This document shows, one piece after another, positions 47,597 through 56,446 of a stretch of 64,000 nt of DNA (the stretch's first letter is position 1; every line of letters begins with the position of its first letter). Source of the DNA: Alicyclobacillus contaminans DSM 17975 (GTDB lineage: Bacteria > Bacillota > Bacilli > Alicyclobacillales > Alicyclobacillaceae); assembly GCF_000429525.1 (NCBI RefSeq), contig NZ_AUCA01000008.1, positions 1-64,000 of the forward strand. The letters are read 5' to 3'. The notes beneath the pieces were generated by a model, which saw nothing but the letters and a program-made list of their open reading frames with translations, made no database searches and was not told the origin of the DNA. Position numbers and translations under genes: made by a program.

Positions 47597-49291
47597 ATGA
47601 TGCAACCAAGCCTGCGGAAACTTCGTCAGTTGTGGATACGGCAATCATCCTGGTTCCACCGGCCCTGGCTGTCCGTCGTGCTGATTCCTCTATTGACCGT
47701 CGCGCTGGGCACGGCGGGTTGGTACCTGTGGGGGCCAAAGCCGTCCATTCCGGTTGATCTCAATCAACCGGACACGCTCTCCCAAAAGGTCCGCGTACAC
47801 AGTTCATCGGCGAAAGCGGTATCCAATCTGGTGGCAACTCCGTCGGGTAACTCGGCGAGCACGGCCACATCCGCAGCAGCCAATGCCGGACACACCAGCG
47901 ACAGCCGGTCTCTGCCCGCGCTGCCCACGGGGAAACAGACATTGGTCGCGCTGGGCGACTCCATCACGTTTGGGTACAATCTGCCGGGCGCATCCGCAAC
48001 CACGGCGTCACCGTACGCATATCCATATATTGTAGGGCGTGATAAACACATGCAGGTTGACAATCTGGGGGTCCCCGGATGGGAGTCCGCCGATGTCCTG
48101 CACGCCCTGCAAACAACCAAGTTTCGCAAAGCGATTGCCGCCGCGAACGTGGTCACACTGGACATCGGCAGCAACGACCTGCTGCACACCAGCTATGATC
48201 TGGCCGCGATGGCCAACACCACGCCGCCGGCCAAAAACCAGGTCATGTCCGATCCGCTCTTTCAGCAGTCCCTGGCGCAGTACTCGAAAAACCTGCCGGC
48301 CATTCTCACGCAGCTGCGAACGTTAACAAAGGCACCCATTGTACTGTTGAATCTGTACAACCCGTTCCCGGACGGCAGTGATCTGCACGCGGTCGCGGAA
48401 CAGGTGGTGGCGGCGGCCAACCAGGTGATCTACGCCACGGCGGCACGCTTCGACGTCCCGGTCGCGGACATCCACAGCGTCTTCAACCACCAGCAGGCGA
48501 CCGACGTCCGCATTGAAGCGCTGGACATCCACCCCACCGTCACCGGCCAACAGGCCATCGCCGACGCGGTGGAGGACGTCCTCTCACGCCCACTCTGGCA
48601 TCAACCGCTCCTGTTTGCGGTCTCGACCAAGGGCACCCTGGTGTACTCCACCACGCGCCCCGGTCCCTTCGCCATCTACTGGCTCAGCCCGGACGACGGA
48701 TTGCCCGTCACCGGAGAACAGAACGGATGGGTGACGGTGACCACGCCAAACGGCCAGAAAGGTTATGTACCCGCCGACAAGGTGACGGTGCTCTTGCGCG
48801 CAGATCCGGATGTGCAGTTTGACACTGAGGTGAACGAGGTGGCGGGCGGATTGATTGTGGATTCGGTGTCCGAACGCGCCAGCAGCGTGTGGCTGTGGAA
48901 AAATACGCTGTACGCGCCCGTCACGTACTTGGCGAAAAACGCCAACGCCACGGTGACGTACAATGCGGCGGAGCACGAGGTGGACATTGACACACCGCAG
49001 CACAGCGGGCTGGTGCAGACGGGTCTGCTGAACCCGCTGCCGGTGGACGCTCCATACCCGGTGCCGCATGTGGTGATGCAGATTCAATTGGATGGAAAGA
49101 CCCACCGCGTCACCGCAGAGGAAGCCGGCATTGAAGTGGTGATAGACGGCAATCCGGTCAATCTGCAGGCGCCCGCCCTGTGGATTCAGGGGCAAGTTTA
49201 CGTGCCCATCCTGACTTTCTGGTCCGACCTCGGCGGAACCATCACCCACGACGCAAAAGGACTGCCCATCCTGTCGGCCGGCGCGTCGTAA
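47597..49291 (+). CDS. Membrane-anchored SGNH/GDSL hydrolase with stalk-type C-terminal domain
   Basis: 564 residues from the ATG at 47597 (GGAGG 8 nt upstream). One N-terminal helix (about 24-45), then a Ser/Ala/Thr linker to residue 110. The SGNH domain has Ser122 in L-G-D-S-I-T-F-G, G-V-P-G near 158, Asn193 in I-G-S-N-D and Asp310/His312 in D-I-H-P-T. After residue 330 comes an SH3-like segment (G-W-V-T-V-T-T-P-N-G-Q-K-G-Y-V-P) and a beta-rich part like the copper-amine-oxidase-N stalk repeats. It is an outside-facing esterase or lipase; substrate unknown. Confidence 0.85.
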   Translation: MMQPSLRKLRQLWIRQSSWFHRPWLSVVLIPLLTVALGTAGWYLWGPKPSIPVDLNQPDTLSQKVRVHSSSAKAVSNLVATPSGNSASTATSAAANAGHTSDSRSLPALPTGKQTLVALGDSITFGYNLPGASATTASPYAYPYIVGRDKHMQVDNLGVPGWESADVLHALQTTKFRKAIAAANVVTLDIGSNDLLHTSYDLAAMANTTPPAKNQVMSDPLFQQSLAQYSKNLPAILTQLRTLTKAPIVLLNLYNPFPDGSDLHAVAEQVVAAANQVIYATAARFDVPVADIHSVFNHQQATDVRIEALDIHPTVTGQQAIADAVEDVLSRPLWHQPLLFAVSTKGTLVYSTTRPGPFAIYWLSPDDGLPVTGEQNGWVTVTTPNGQKGYVPADKVTVLLRADPDVQFDTEVNEVAGGLIVDSVSERASSVWLWKNTLYAPVTYLAKNANATVTYNAAEHEVDIDTPQHSGLVQTGLLNPLPVDAPYPVPHVVMQIQLDGKTHRVTAEEAGIEVVIDGNPVNLQAPALWIQGQVYVPILTFWSDLGGTITHDAKGLPILSAGAS

Positions 49292-49331
49292 GCGGCGGCG
49301 GCGCGTACGACGCTGTCTGGGGACCGGTCGC

Positions 49332-50393
49332 TCACACGCGATACAACCGTCCCTCCGACGCTTTTTGCAGGCGGTTCATCACCGCGGCGCCGAGCCCTTC
49401 CGGAGGGACGCCCACCACCAGAATATGGTGGACTCCTTCGTGATCAAACGCGCGCAGTTGATGGTAGAGCCGCCGACTGAGTGCAGCGGCGTACGGTTCC
49501 GTGGCCGGCGCTTCCCATACCAGCGGGTGCAGCGGCTCCACAACCTCGCGCCACCCGTGTGGAACCAACGCGGCCAGCCGCTGCCCGGCGTGTTGGCGAA
49601 TGAATGCGGACACGGCGGACCGAATCGCTTCGACATCTCCCCACCACACGTGCACCTGCGCCGCCGGCGCGTAGTGGCGATACTTCATGCCGGGAGCCAT
49701 CGGTGCATCGGTGGGCTGGGTGAGGTGCGGATCGAGCACGACCGGTTGGCGCAGCACGGCGGACAACTGCTCGGGAGTGATGCCGCCCGGACGGTAGATG
49801 ACGGCGCGCTCATCCGTAATCGCGACGACCGTGGATTCAACGCCAATCGGACACGCGCCACCGTCCACCACCCCGTCAATCTGCTGGTTTAAATCCTCGA
49901 GAACATCGCCAGCGGTGGTGGGGCTGGGTTTCCCGGAGGTATTGGCGCTCGGCGCGGCGACCGGACAGTTGGCCAAGCGAATCAGGGTCCGGGCCACCGG
50001 ATGGTTCGGCATTCGGACACCCACGGTGGTCATGCCCGGCCGAACGGCTGGCGCCAAGCGCGGGTGTGCGGGGAGGATGAAGGTCAGCGGCCCGGGCCAG
50101 AAGGCGGCCATGGCTCGCTCAACACCATCGGGCAACTTGTCCGGATGGAGGATCACGCCGTCCAGCATGTCCAAATCCGCGATATGTACAATCAATGGGT
50201 TGTCGGCCGGACGGCCCTTGGCGCGGAAAATTCGCCGGGCGGCGGTGTCATCCCATGCGTTGGCGCCAAGTCCGTACACGGTTTCCGTAGGAAACGCAAT
50301 CAGGCCGCCTGCGTGAAGCCGGGCGGCCGGTTCTGCCAAAATCACTTCCAGTTGCGACGGATCGTGAATCTCGCGTACATCCCAGACGTTCAT
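49332..50393 (-). CDS. ywlC: L-threonylcarbamoyladenylate synthase (Sua5/YrdC/YwlC)
   Basis: 353 residues from the ATG at 50393 (GAGGAG 6 nt upstream). The YrdC domain (about 20-210) has A-F-P-T-E-T-V-Y-G-L-G-A-N, K-G-R-P-A-D-N-P-L-I-V-H and S-A-N-T-S-G-K-P-S-P-T-T; S-T-V-V-A-I near 205 completes the site. The C-terminal Sua5 domain begins P-G-M-K-Y-R-H-Y-A-P. It makes the TC-AMP precursor of tRNA t6A37. 10 nt after spoIIR, as in Bacillus gene order. Confidence 0.95.
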   Translation of the reverse strand: MNVWDVREIHDPSQLEVILAEPAARLHAGGLIAFPTETVYGLGANAWDDTAARRIFRAKGRPADNPLIVHIADLDMLDGVILHPDKLPDGVERAMAAFWPGPLTFILPAHPRLAPAVRPGMTTVGVRMPNHPVARTLIRLANCPVAAPSANTSGKPSPTTAGDVLEDLNQQIDGVVDGGACPIGVESTVVAITDERAVIYRPGGITPEQLSAVLRQPVVLDPHLTQPTDAPMAPGMKYRHYAPAAQVHVWWGDVEAIRSAVSAFIRQHAGQRLAALVPHGWREVVEPLHPLVWEAPATEPYAAALSRRLYHQLRAFDHEGVHHILVVGVPPEGLGAAVMNRLQKASEGRLYRV

Positions 50394-50403
50394 GACATTC
50401 TCC

Positions 50404-51102
50404 TCAGTGGTGGTTCCACAGATGTTGAATCGCCTTCCAGGCCGTCTCTCCATAGTCGACGGCGGCCAGGCGGACTTGCACATTGGTCTTCTGCCCTTCC
50501 GCATTGGTCACCTGGATGGTCTCCAGCGGCGGCAAGTCCGGAAATTGGCCGGTATTCGGTACAGCGTCACCGTCCGCGATATCGACAAAGCATAGCGGCG
50601 GAAACAGCACGCACCACCAATTCTGCCCCCGACCGGCGCCGAGCGTGATGCGCAGCGCCTCATAGTTTCCAGCCGGATACACCTGGTTTCCATACACTTT
50701 GGTAGGAAACGGCACCTTGCCGACATCGGCCGTGACAGGATAATCATACCCCCGCCGGCGTGTCACTTCCAGCGCTGTCTGACGCAGCTCCGGCAGGGCC
50801 GCCTCCACCCGGGCTTTCGCTTCCGCGGCAGTTTTGGCGCCTTTGACCAGTTCGCCAACCTGCACCACCACCGCGTCCCGAACCTCTCGCTTCACCTCTT
50901 GGTCTTGCGCGCTGTCGCTGTTGGCGATGATACGGAGTCGCAATGCATCACTCGGAATGGTGCTGCCGTGTGGCTCAGCCACGTCGAAGGGCGCGGCGTC
51001 CTCAGAGGGTGCGGCGGTCACCTGCTGATGCATCACCATTCTCCCCGCCGCAACCACGCACACCATCGCACACAGAAACAGCATCATTCGCTTGACAGCC
51101 AT
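50404..51102 (-). CDS. spoIIR: Stage II sporulation protein R
   Basis: 232 residues from the ATG at 51102 (GGAGGG 7 nt upstream). One N-terminal signal/anchor helix, then L-R-L-R-I-I-A-N-S-D-S-A-Q-D-Q near 60-74, V-T-A-D-V-G near 130 and F-P-T-K-V-Y-G, then W-W-C-V-L-F-P-P-L-C-F near 175. These are SpoIIR family marks. It is made in the forespore under sigma-F and signals across the septum to activate SpoIIGA and pro-sigma-E. A fitting sigma-F promoter lies upstream. Confidence 0.95.
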   Translation of the reverse strand: MAVKRMMLFLCAMVCVVAAGRMVMHQQVTAAPSEDAAPFDVAEPHGSTIPSDALRLRIIANSDSAQDQEVKREVRDAVVVQVGELVKGAKTAAEAKARVEAALPELRQTALEVTRRRGYDYPVTADVGKVPFPTKVYGNQVYPAGNYEALRITLGAGRGQNWWCVLFPPLCFVDIADGDAVPNTGQFPDLPPLETIQVTNAEGQKTNVQVRLAAVDYGETAWKAIQHLWNHH

Positions 51103-51178
51103 CCGTATCCCCTCCAACGGTGCATTCCGTTTCTCCACCTGGTTGGTTTCATCTCCGGAATCTAGGTCATCTAGCAAT

Positions 51179-51208
51179 CATTCTGTCCGACGGATGATAG
51201 GTTTATAC
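51179..51208 (-). promoter_or_regulatory. Sigma-F-type promoter of spoIIR
   Basis: Minus strand GTATA (51204-51208), exactly 15 nt, then GGACAGAATG (51179-51188), close to the Bacillus sigma-F consensus. It lies 77 nt from the spoIIR start. The rest of the 51103-51417 gap shows only the -10 of the divergent coiled-coil gene. Confidence 0.7.
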
Positions 51209-51377
51209 GTGGGCGCTGGCCAGACGGAGAGCGGGTTCAGTGCTGCGAACGGCGGAAGCAATGCATGGGCGCGAGGCTGTGGACATTCTCTCCTCTGCGC
51301 GGAAATAGCAGCTGCTCATTGATGATGCCATCGCAGAAAATTCCACACAAAATCTGTCAGATCTTTGGTCCACGAGA

Positions 51378-51386
51378 TGGTATACT
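51378..51386 (+). promoter_or_regulatory. Extended -10 promoter for the coiled-coil gene
   Basis: TGGTATACT, 31 nt before the ATG at 51418, with no good -35. The gene would have a short leader. Confidence 0.5.
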
Positions 51387-51417
51387 GAATGCACTCGGAT
51401 GCGATGGAGGTCAGACA

Positions 51418-51951
51418 ATGGATTCCGAACTCAGAGCGTTTCTGGAACGACTGGATGGGCGGTTCGACCGTGTGGATCTGCGTCTGGAGCATTTGGAAGG
51501 CCGCATGGAGGCGTTGGAAAGTCAGGTAGACCAGCGCTTCGACCAGGTGAACGAGCGGTTCGCTCAACTGGACCAACGCCTTCACCAGGTGGACGAGCGG
51601 TTCGTTCAACTGGATCAGCGCCTCCACCAAGTGGACGAGCGGTTCGCTCAACTGGACCAACGCCTCCACCGGGTGGACGAGCGGTTCGCTCAACTGGACC
51701 AACGCCTCCACCGGGTGGACGAGCGGTTCGCTCAGCTGGATCACCGCCTCGACCAGGTGAACGAGCGGTTCGCCGTGATGGAACAGCACCTTGAGCAGGT
51801 GGCTCACAAACTGGACATCACGTACGAACAGGTCGAAAGGCTGACGGAAAACATGACGGAAGTCAAAAAATCCATCGAGTACGTGGAGTACAAGACGGCT
51901 GAGCACGACAAAGACATTTACTTCTTGAGCAAGGTCCGAGAAACCCTTTAA
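51418..51951 (+). CDS. Repetitive heptad coiled-coil protein, unknown function
   Basis: 177 residues, ATG with GGAGG 7 nt upstream. Residues 44-127 are six tandem 14-residue units of the type V-D-E-R-F-A-Q-L-D-Q-R-L-H-Q, i.e. two heptads each with hydrophobic V, F, L, L at core positions. The flanks continue the heptads (L-E-R-L-D-G-R-F-D-R-V-D; V-E-R-L-T-E-N-M). There is no signal or membrane segment. It probably forms a long intracellular coiled-coil oligomer. I do not recognise a characterised family; partners unknown. Confidence 0.75.
   Translation: MDSELRAFLERLDGRFDRVDLRLEHLEGRMEALESQVDQRFDQVNERFAQLDQRLHQVDERFVQLDQRLHQVDERFAQLDQRLHRVDERFAQLDQRLHRVDERFAQLDHRLDQVNERFAVMEQHLEQVAHKLDITYEQVERLTENMTEVKKSIEYVEYKTAEHDKDIYFLSKVRETL
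51547..51798 (+). repeat. Six tandem 42-bp coding repeats
   Basis: Units start at 51547, 51589, 51631, 51673, 51715 and 51757. The middle units differ by only a few bases, and the first and last are more diverged, a pattern expected from recent unit duplication. Unit number is likely to vary between strains. Confidence 0.9.
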
Positions 51952-52340
51952 CATCGCCATTCCCGCGTCGGGTTCCATAAACCGAACGACACAGGACCTG
52001 CAGCGCTTGTCAGTGGAAATCAAGCAATCTTCATCGCCTGGTTTTGGGACCCCTCCTTCATTTTGTTCAGAACGGTTACGGACACCTGAGCGGCTCCCAC
52101 GCCCCCGTGGAAGCCACAACCTCATTCCTTCTGCGAACGTTCAATCCACCCCGAAGCCGTGTTTTACACACCCTTAACCGATTCTCCCATCGAAATTTAC
52201 ACAGCGCGTATAGAGTGGACTCGAATCGCCCAATCTCTTGGAAATGCCGCACGTTGATGGCCAAACCGGCAAATCATACAGAAGGCGATGGCGCGTGCTT
52301 GGCAAACCGTCCATGCAGAGATTCGAAGGAGGACAACAGC
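51952..52340. other. Intergenic stretch before the glycerophosphodiesterase gene
   Basis: No gene is seen in this 389-nt gap. A small stem (GGCT-CCACG with CGTGG-AGCC, about 52093-52116) with no U-run is the only structure noted. Composition is AT-richer than the flanking genes near 52140-52220, where a promoter may lie. Confidence 0.45.
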
Positions 52341-53117
52341 ATGGAAATCTGGGCTCATCGCGGGTGGTCCGCCCGTTATCCGGAAAACACAATGGCCAGC
52401 TTTCAAGCCGCTTTGGAACTGGGCGTCCGAGGCATTGAACTGGATGTTCAACTGTCGAAAGACGGCATCCCCGTTGTACTGCACGACGACACCGTCCAGC
52501 GCACCACCGATGGACAGGGCAGAGTCCGGGATTTCACGTGGTCCCATCTGCGCCAATTGGATGCGGGGAGTTGGTTTCATCCGCGTTTTTCCGGCGAGAC
52601 CATTCCCACATTGGGAGAGGTTCTCGCCTTGGTCCAGACCCGCGGACACCTGACCCATGTCAACGTCGAACTGAAAGCCACTTCTGTTGGAGCCCAGGAC
52701 CTGGTGGACGCGGTGTGGCGCACCGTTCACGCCACCGATATCGCGTCGCTGGTCCTGTTCTCATCCTTTGATCCCAATCTGTTGCACGCCCTGCGGCGAT
52801 ACAGCCGTCGCATCCGGTTGGCTCTGCTGACCCCCGCGTGGAACGCGGACGCGGCACATGCGGCAAAGGAAATCGCGGCACAGGATATTCATCTGGACGC
52901 AGCGCATTTCTGCACGGCGGTGTTGGATGATGTTCGGCGGAATCACCATCAAGCACTGCGCGTATACACCGTGAACCAGCCGGATGCGGCTGTCCACCTG
53001 TGGCGAAGCGGAGTCAGCGGCATTTTCACCGATTGCCCGGATCTGATGCTGGAGACGCTGGTCCGTCAAGGCCAAGCTGAGCTCCACACGACTCCTCCAC
53101 ATCCGGCTTCGATGTGA
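52341..53117 (+). CDS. Glycerophosphodiester phosphodiesterase
   Basis: 258 residues from the ATG at 52341 (AGGAGG 8 nt upstream). The GDPD signature is complete: H6-R7-G, P-E-N-T at 14-17, E33-L-D35, H48-D-D and R-T-T-D-G. Metal-dependent TIM barrel that splits glycerophosphodiesters to glycerol-3-phosphate and an alcohol. There is no signal peptide, so it acts inside the cell. The near-C-terminal V-N-Q-P-D and G-I-F-T-D-C-P-D are also typical. Upstream frame to 52044 is leader. Confidence 0.93.
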   Translation: MEIWAHRGWSARYPENTMASFQAALELGVRGIELDVQLSKDGIPVVLHDDTVQRTTDGQGRVRDFTWSHLRQLDAGSWFHPRFSGETIPTLGEVLALVQTRGHLTHVNVELKATSVGAQDLVDAVWRTVHATDIASLVLFSSFDPNLLHALRRYSRRIRLALLTPAWNADAAHAAKEIAAQDIHLDAAHFCTAVLDDVRRNHHQALRVYTVNQPDAAVHLWRSGVSGIFTDCPDLMLETLVRQGQAELHTTPPHPASM

Positions 53118-53132
53118 CCGCCTCGGACCGTT

Positions 53133-53232
53133 GACTCACAGCGAGTCACCGACTCGAAGGGAAGCGCTGTGGATCCCATCTCACCTCTCAGGGGAGGAGC
53201 CCGTCCGAACGCCCGGTTGGGGCCTCCTCCCC
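53133..53232. other. Structured intergenic region between gdpD and the PilZ gene
   Basis: Three 5-nt words GACTC (53133-53137), GAGTC (53143-53147) and GACTC (53151-53155) let the middle one pair with either neighbour. Downstream is a 9-bp stem GGGGAGGAG (53191-53199) / CTCCTCCCC (53224-53232), extended inward by CCC/GGG. There is no U-run, so it may be a processing or regulatory structure rather than a terminator. The whole 53118-53425 gap otherwise has no gene. Confidence 0.4.
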
Positions 53233-53425
53233 CTGTTGCGCCTCCTCCCCACCCGTGATGCTTCGTGAAATGCGTTACACTTCCTGATGGACAGTGTTAT
53301 GATAGAAAAAAGTGAAAACCGAGGAAATCAACAAAGTTTTCCGAACAAGTTCCTCGGTGTCGCCTATAGAGAAAGAGAACGAGTGCCAAATTGTTGACAG
53401 AGGCATCCGGCCAGGGGTAAAGGTG

Positions 53426-53818
53426 ATGTTCGTGAAAAAGCCGCACAGCCCAACAACACCCAGACCCACGCCGACCGTGGTGGAACGGCGCGTGCAGATC
53501 CGCATCGCGGTGAGCATTCCCGCTCAGGTGACGGATCCGCAACACGTGTGCCATCGCGGCGTGATTCGTGACATTTCCACCGGCGGCGCCCAAATCGTCA
53601 CCGAATTTGCCCCGTTCCAGGACGCCACACCGCTCACCGTGACGTTTCGCTTGGGCATGCAATACCATCTGCCCGCAAACGTGGTTTGGCAACAGCCGGT
53701 GTCCGGCCACCGATGCCACCTGGGCGTTCGGTGGACCCATCTTCCCGCCGAAGTGCAGGAGCGGCTGACATGGGAGCTGCTGCGAATTGCCGTGAATCGC
53801 AGGCGCCTGAAGAAATGA
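53426..53818 (+). CDS. PilZ-domain protein, predicted c-di-GMP receptor
   Basis: 130 residues from the ATG at 53426; a GTG two codons on (53432) sits at a better distance from AAGGTGAT and is an alternative. The c-di-GMP motifs are present: R22-V-Q-I-R26 (RxxxR) and D49-I-S51-T-G-G54 ([D/N]xSxxG). The single domain with a Pro-rich N-terminal tail resembles YcgR/MotI-like or stand-alone PilZ adaptors. The output partner is not encoded next to it. The gene is convergent with prmC. Confidence 0.85.
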   Translation: MFVKKPHSPTTPRPTPTVVERRVQIRIAVSIPAQVTDPQHVCHRGVIRDISTGGAQIVTEFAPFQDATPLTVTFRLGMQYHLPANVVWQQPVSGHRCHLGVRWTHLPAEVQERLTWELLRIAVNRRRLKK

Positions 53819-53854
53819 GCAGGACTCTTTCAGCACACGGTCGACAGCGTCTGC

Positions 53855-54781
53855 TCATCGCCGCTCTCCCCATACCACCCTTTCCACACCGCGGAGATCA
53901 GGGATGATGCCGAAACGCCAGCCCTGCCATCGATGGCCGTGGACTTCCGCGAAAAGACGCCGCACATCCGACGCTTGTCCCCGTCCCACCTCGAGGAACA
54001 GCGCCGCTGGCCCGTCTCCGAACTTGTCCGCGCCCGTCTCGGCCAATCCACGATAGAAATCCAGCCCGTCCGCACCGCCATCCAACGCCAGGCGGGGTTC
54101 CCAATGCCGAACCTCTTCGTCCAACCCGTCTACGTCCACGCTCGGAATGTACGGCGGATTGCTCAACCACACGTGAATCGCATGTGATTCCGGTGTGGTG
54201 CGAAGCCACATGAGTCCATCCGCGTGAACAAATTGCACCGACGCCCCGTGCGCCTGCGCGTTCTCCTTCGCAACCGCCAACGCGTCTTCCGACATATCCA
54301 CCGCGAACACCGTGGCTCGAGGACATGCCAGGGCCATCGTCACGGCGATGCAGCCGCTGCCCGTTCCCACATCCACAATGCGGGCGTCCGGTCTCACGTC
54401 GTTCACCCAATCCATCGCCCGTTCCACCAAAATCTCGGTTTCAGGCCTGGGGATGAGACAGCCCGGGCGCACGGTGAAGGGACGCCCATAGAACCACGCC
54501 TCTCCCACAATGTACTGCAAGGGTTCTCCACGCACGCGCCGTTCCACATAGGATTGATACACCGTGGCAGCATTCTCCGGCACCGTGTCGCCGCTCGACA
54601 CCAAAAGTTTCGTCCGCGTCCACCCCGTTGCGTATTCCAGCAGGAGCAGCGCCTCATGACGAACCCAATCAGCGCGTTCCTCCTCCGGCGCTGCGGCAAA
54701 CGTCCTCGATGTTTCCATGAAACCCTCATGCAAACGGGAGGCCGCCCACTGTTCGGCCTCCCGAATCGTCCACGCGGTCAT
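53855..54781 (-). CDS. prmC: Peptide chain release factor N5-glutamine methyltransferase
   Basis: 308 residues from the ATG at 54781 (GGAGG 8 nt upstream). SAM site V-D-V-G-T-G-S-G-C-I-A near 130 and the substrate motif S-N-P-P-Y-I-P near 200 mark PrmC/HemK. It methylates the glutamine of the GGQ loop of release factors, and follows prfA by 28 nt, the usual arrangement. Confidence 0.95.
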   Translation of the reverse strand: MTAWTIREAEQWAASRLHEGFMETSRTFAAAPEEERADWVRHEALLLLEYATGWTRTKLLVSSGDTVPENAATVYQSYVERRVRGEPLQYIVGEAWFYGRPFTVRPGCLIPRPETEILVERAMDWVNDVRPDARIVDVGTGSGCIAVTMALACPRATVFAVDMSEDALAVAKENAQAHGASVQFVHADGLMWLRTTPESHAIHVWLSNPPYIPSVDVDGLDEEVRHWEPRLALDGGADGLDFYRGLAETGADKFGDGPAALFLEVGRGQASDVRRLFAEVHGHRWQGWRFGIIPDLRGVERVVWGERR

Positions 54782-54809
54782 CCCGTGCGCCTCCCGTTGC
54801 ATCATGCCG

Positions 54810-55880
54810 TCACGCTTCTGCCGCAGCCAGCATCTCCGCTTGATCCGCCACAATCAGAGCCTGGATGATTTCGTCCAATTCCCCGTCCAGAACCGCATCC
54901 AGTCGATGAATGGTCAGGCCAATTCGGTGATCGGTCACGCGACTCTGCGGAAAATTGTAGGTACGGATCCGCTCGCTGCGGTCTCCCGTCCCCACCTGAC
55001 TCTTGCGGTTGGCGGCCAGCTCCTCCTGCTGCTCGGACTGGTACTTCTCGTACAACCGAGCGCGCAGCACGCGCATCGCCTTCTCCCGGTTTTTAATCTG
55101 CGACTTCTCGTCTTGGCAGGACACCACAATTCCGGTTGGAAGGTGCGTGATGCGCACGGCCGACTGGGTGGTGTTCACACTCTGTCCTCCAGGCCCGGTC
55201 GAGCAGAAGGTGTCAATGCGGATATCTTTCTCATGAATCTCCACCTGGATGTCTTCCACTTCCGGCAAAACGGCCACCGTGGCGGTGGACGTGTGGATCC
55301 GTCCGCCCGACTCGGTCACCGGCACGCGCTGCACGCGATGGGTGCCGCTTTCAAACTTGAGTTTGCTGTACGCCCCCTTGCCCTGAATGGACAGTGTCAC
55401 CTGGCGAAATCCATGGATATCCGTGTAGTTGGCGTCAATCATTTCCGTTTTCCAACCGTTGCGCTCCGCGTAGCGGGTGTACATGCGGAGCAGGTCCGCC
55501 GCGAACAGCGCGGCCTCATCGCCTCCCGCCGCCGCGCGAATTTCGAGGAACACGTTCTTGTCGTCGTTCGGATCTTTCGGCAGCAACAGCACCTGCAGGC
55601 GTTTCTCGAGCGACGCCAGTTCCTGCTCCTGCTCTTCAATCTCCAGCTTGACCAGTTCGCGCATTTCATCATCCAGCTTCTCCGCGAGCATCTCCTTTGC
55701 ATCGCGCAGCTGTTGGCGGGCCCGTTTGTACGCCCGGTACGTCTCCACCGTATCGGCCAGATCCGATTGTTCCTTGGAGTACTCCCGGAGCTTGGCCGGA
55801 TTGTTGAGCACATCCGGGCTGCACAACCACTCGCCAAGCAGCGTGTACCGTTGTTCCATGGCCTCCAATTTGTCAAACAT
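54810..55880 (-). CDS. prfA: Peptide chain release factor 1
   Basis: 356 residues from the ATG at 55880; the frame to 56006 upstream is not conserved. G231-G232-Q233 in [10 protein letters not shown] is the catalytic loop, and [14 protein letters not shown] near 187-200 includes the stop-codon recognition region. It reads UAA and UAG. AGGTG lies 5 nt upstream of the start. Confidence 0.97.
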   Translation of the reverse strand: MFDKLEAMEQRYTLLGEWLCSPDVLNNPAKLREYSKEQSDLADTVETYRAYKRARQQLRDAKEMLAEKLDDEMRELVKLEIEEQEQELASLEKRLQVLLLPKDPNDDKNVFLEIRAAAGGDEAALFAADLLRMYTRYAERNGWKTEMIDANYTDIHGFRQVTLSIQGKGAYSKLKFESGTHRVQRVPVTESGGRIHTSTATVAVLPEVEDIQVEIHEKDIRIDTFCSTGPGGQSVNTTQSAVRITHLPTGIVVSCQDEKSQIKNREKAMRVLRARLYEKYQSEQQEELAANRKSQVGTGDRSERIRTYNFPQSRVTDHRIGLTIHRLDAVLDGELDEIIQALIVADQAEMLAAAEA

Positions 55881-56026
55881 CGTCGCACCTCTATCGCACC
55901 CCGACTCGGGGAGATTGTCCAGGGGTCTCTGTCCACGCCGCGCCCCGAACTGCGTACGGGTCTCGCGGCTAGGCCCATCCGGGTCACAGAACGGGCCTGC
56001 AATCATTATACACTGTCGCCAATGAC

Positions 56027-56066
56027 CAAAAACGGGCCAGCATCCGAAGCGGGACGCTGACCCGTT
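56027..56066 (-). terminator. Intrinsic terminator of rpmE
   Basis: Stem AACGGG-CAGC (56031-56040) with GCTG-CCCGTT (56056-56066), one mismatch and an inner extension, followed on the minus strand by TTTTTGG. It is 28 nt past the rpmE stop and separates it from prfA. Confidence 0.85.
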
Positions 56067-56093
56067 GCCACATGCGCGCCGAGCGCGCTCTGA

Positions 56094-56306
56094 TTACGCT
56101 TGAGGAGACTTCAGGCCGTACTTCTTGTTGAACTTATCCACGCGGCCGCCGACATCGACGAGCTTCTGTTTGCCCGTGAAGAACGGATGGCACTTGGAGC
56201 AGATTTCAACACGAAGATTCTCTTTGACAGAGCCGGTTTCAAATGTCTCACCGCAAGCGCAGGTGACCGTCGTCACATGGTACTCCGGATGAATGCCGGT
56301 CTTCAT
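56094..56306 (-). CDS. rpmE: 50S ribosomal protein L31, zinc-binding type
   Basis: 70 residues from the ATG at 56306, 5 nt after AGGTGA; a GTG at 56315 overlaps that site. The paired C-A-C and C-S-K-C motifs (about residues 16-18 and 37-40) bind zinc, unlike the Cys-less Zur-controlled L31. C-terminal [18 protein letters not shown] is conserved. Confidence 0.96.
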   Translation of the reverse strand: MKTGIHPEYHVTTVTCACGETFETGSVKENLRVEICSKCHPFFTGKQKLVDVGGRVDKFNKKYGLKSPQA

Positions 56307-56354
56307 GTCTTTCACCTCGCTTTGTATTCAAACAGCATAAACACACTAACAGCG

Positions 56355-56383
56355 ATTATAGCACGGTGATGCCCTTTTGTCAT
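56355..56383 (-). promoter_or_regulatory. Sigma-A promoter of rpmE
   Basis: Minus strand ATGACA (56378-56383), 17-nt spacer, TATAAT (56355-56360) preceded by TGC. It gives rpmE its own short leader of about 40 nt. Confidence 0.85.
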
Positions 56384-56446
56384 CCGTCGGCGATGTTGCC
56401 CATCGCGACAAACGGATGGTTATCCGGCAATGCGGATCAACAACAC

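Noticed and set aside
51547-51798. Regular 42-bp repeats as a CRISPR array
   Set aside because: Units are contiguous with no unique spacers and keep one reading frame.
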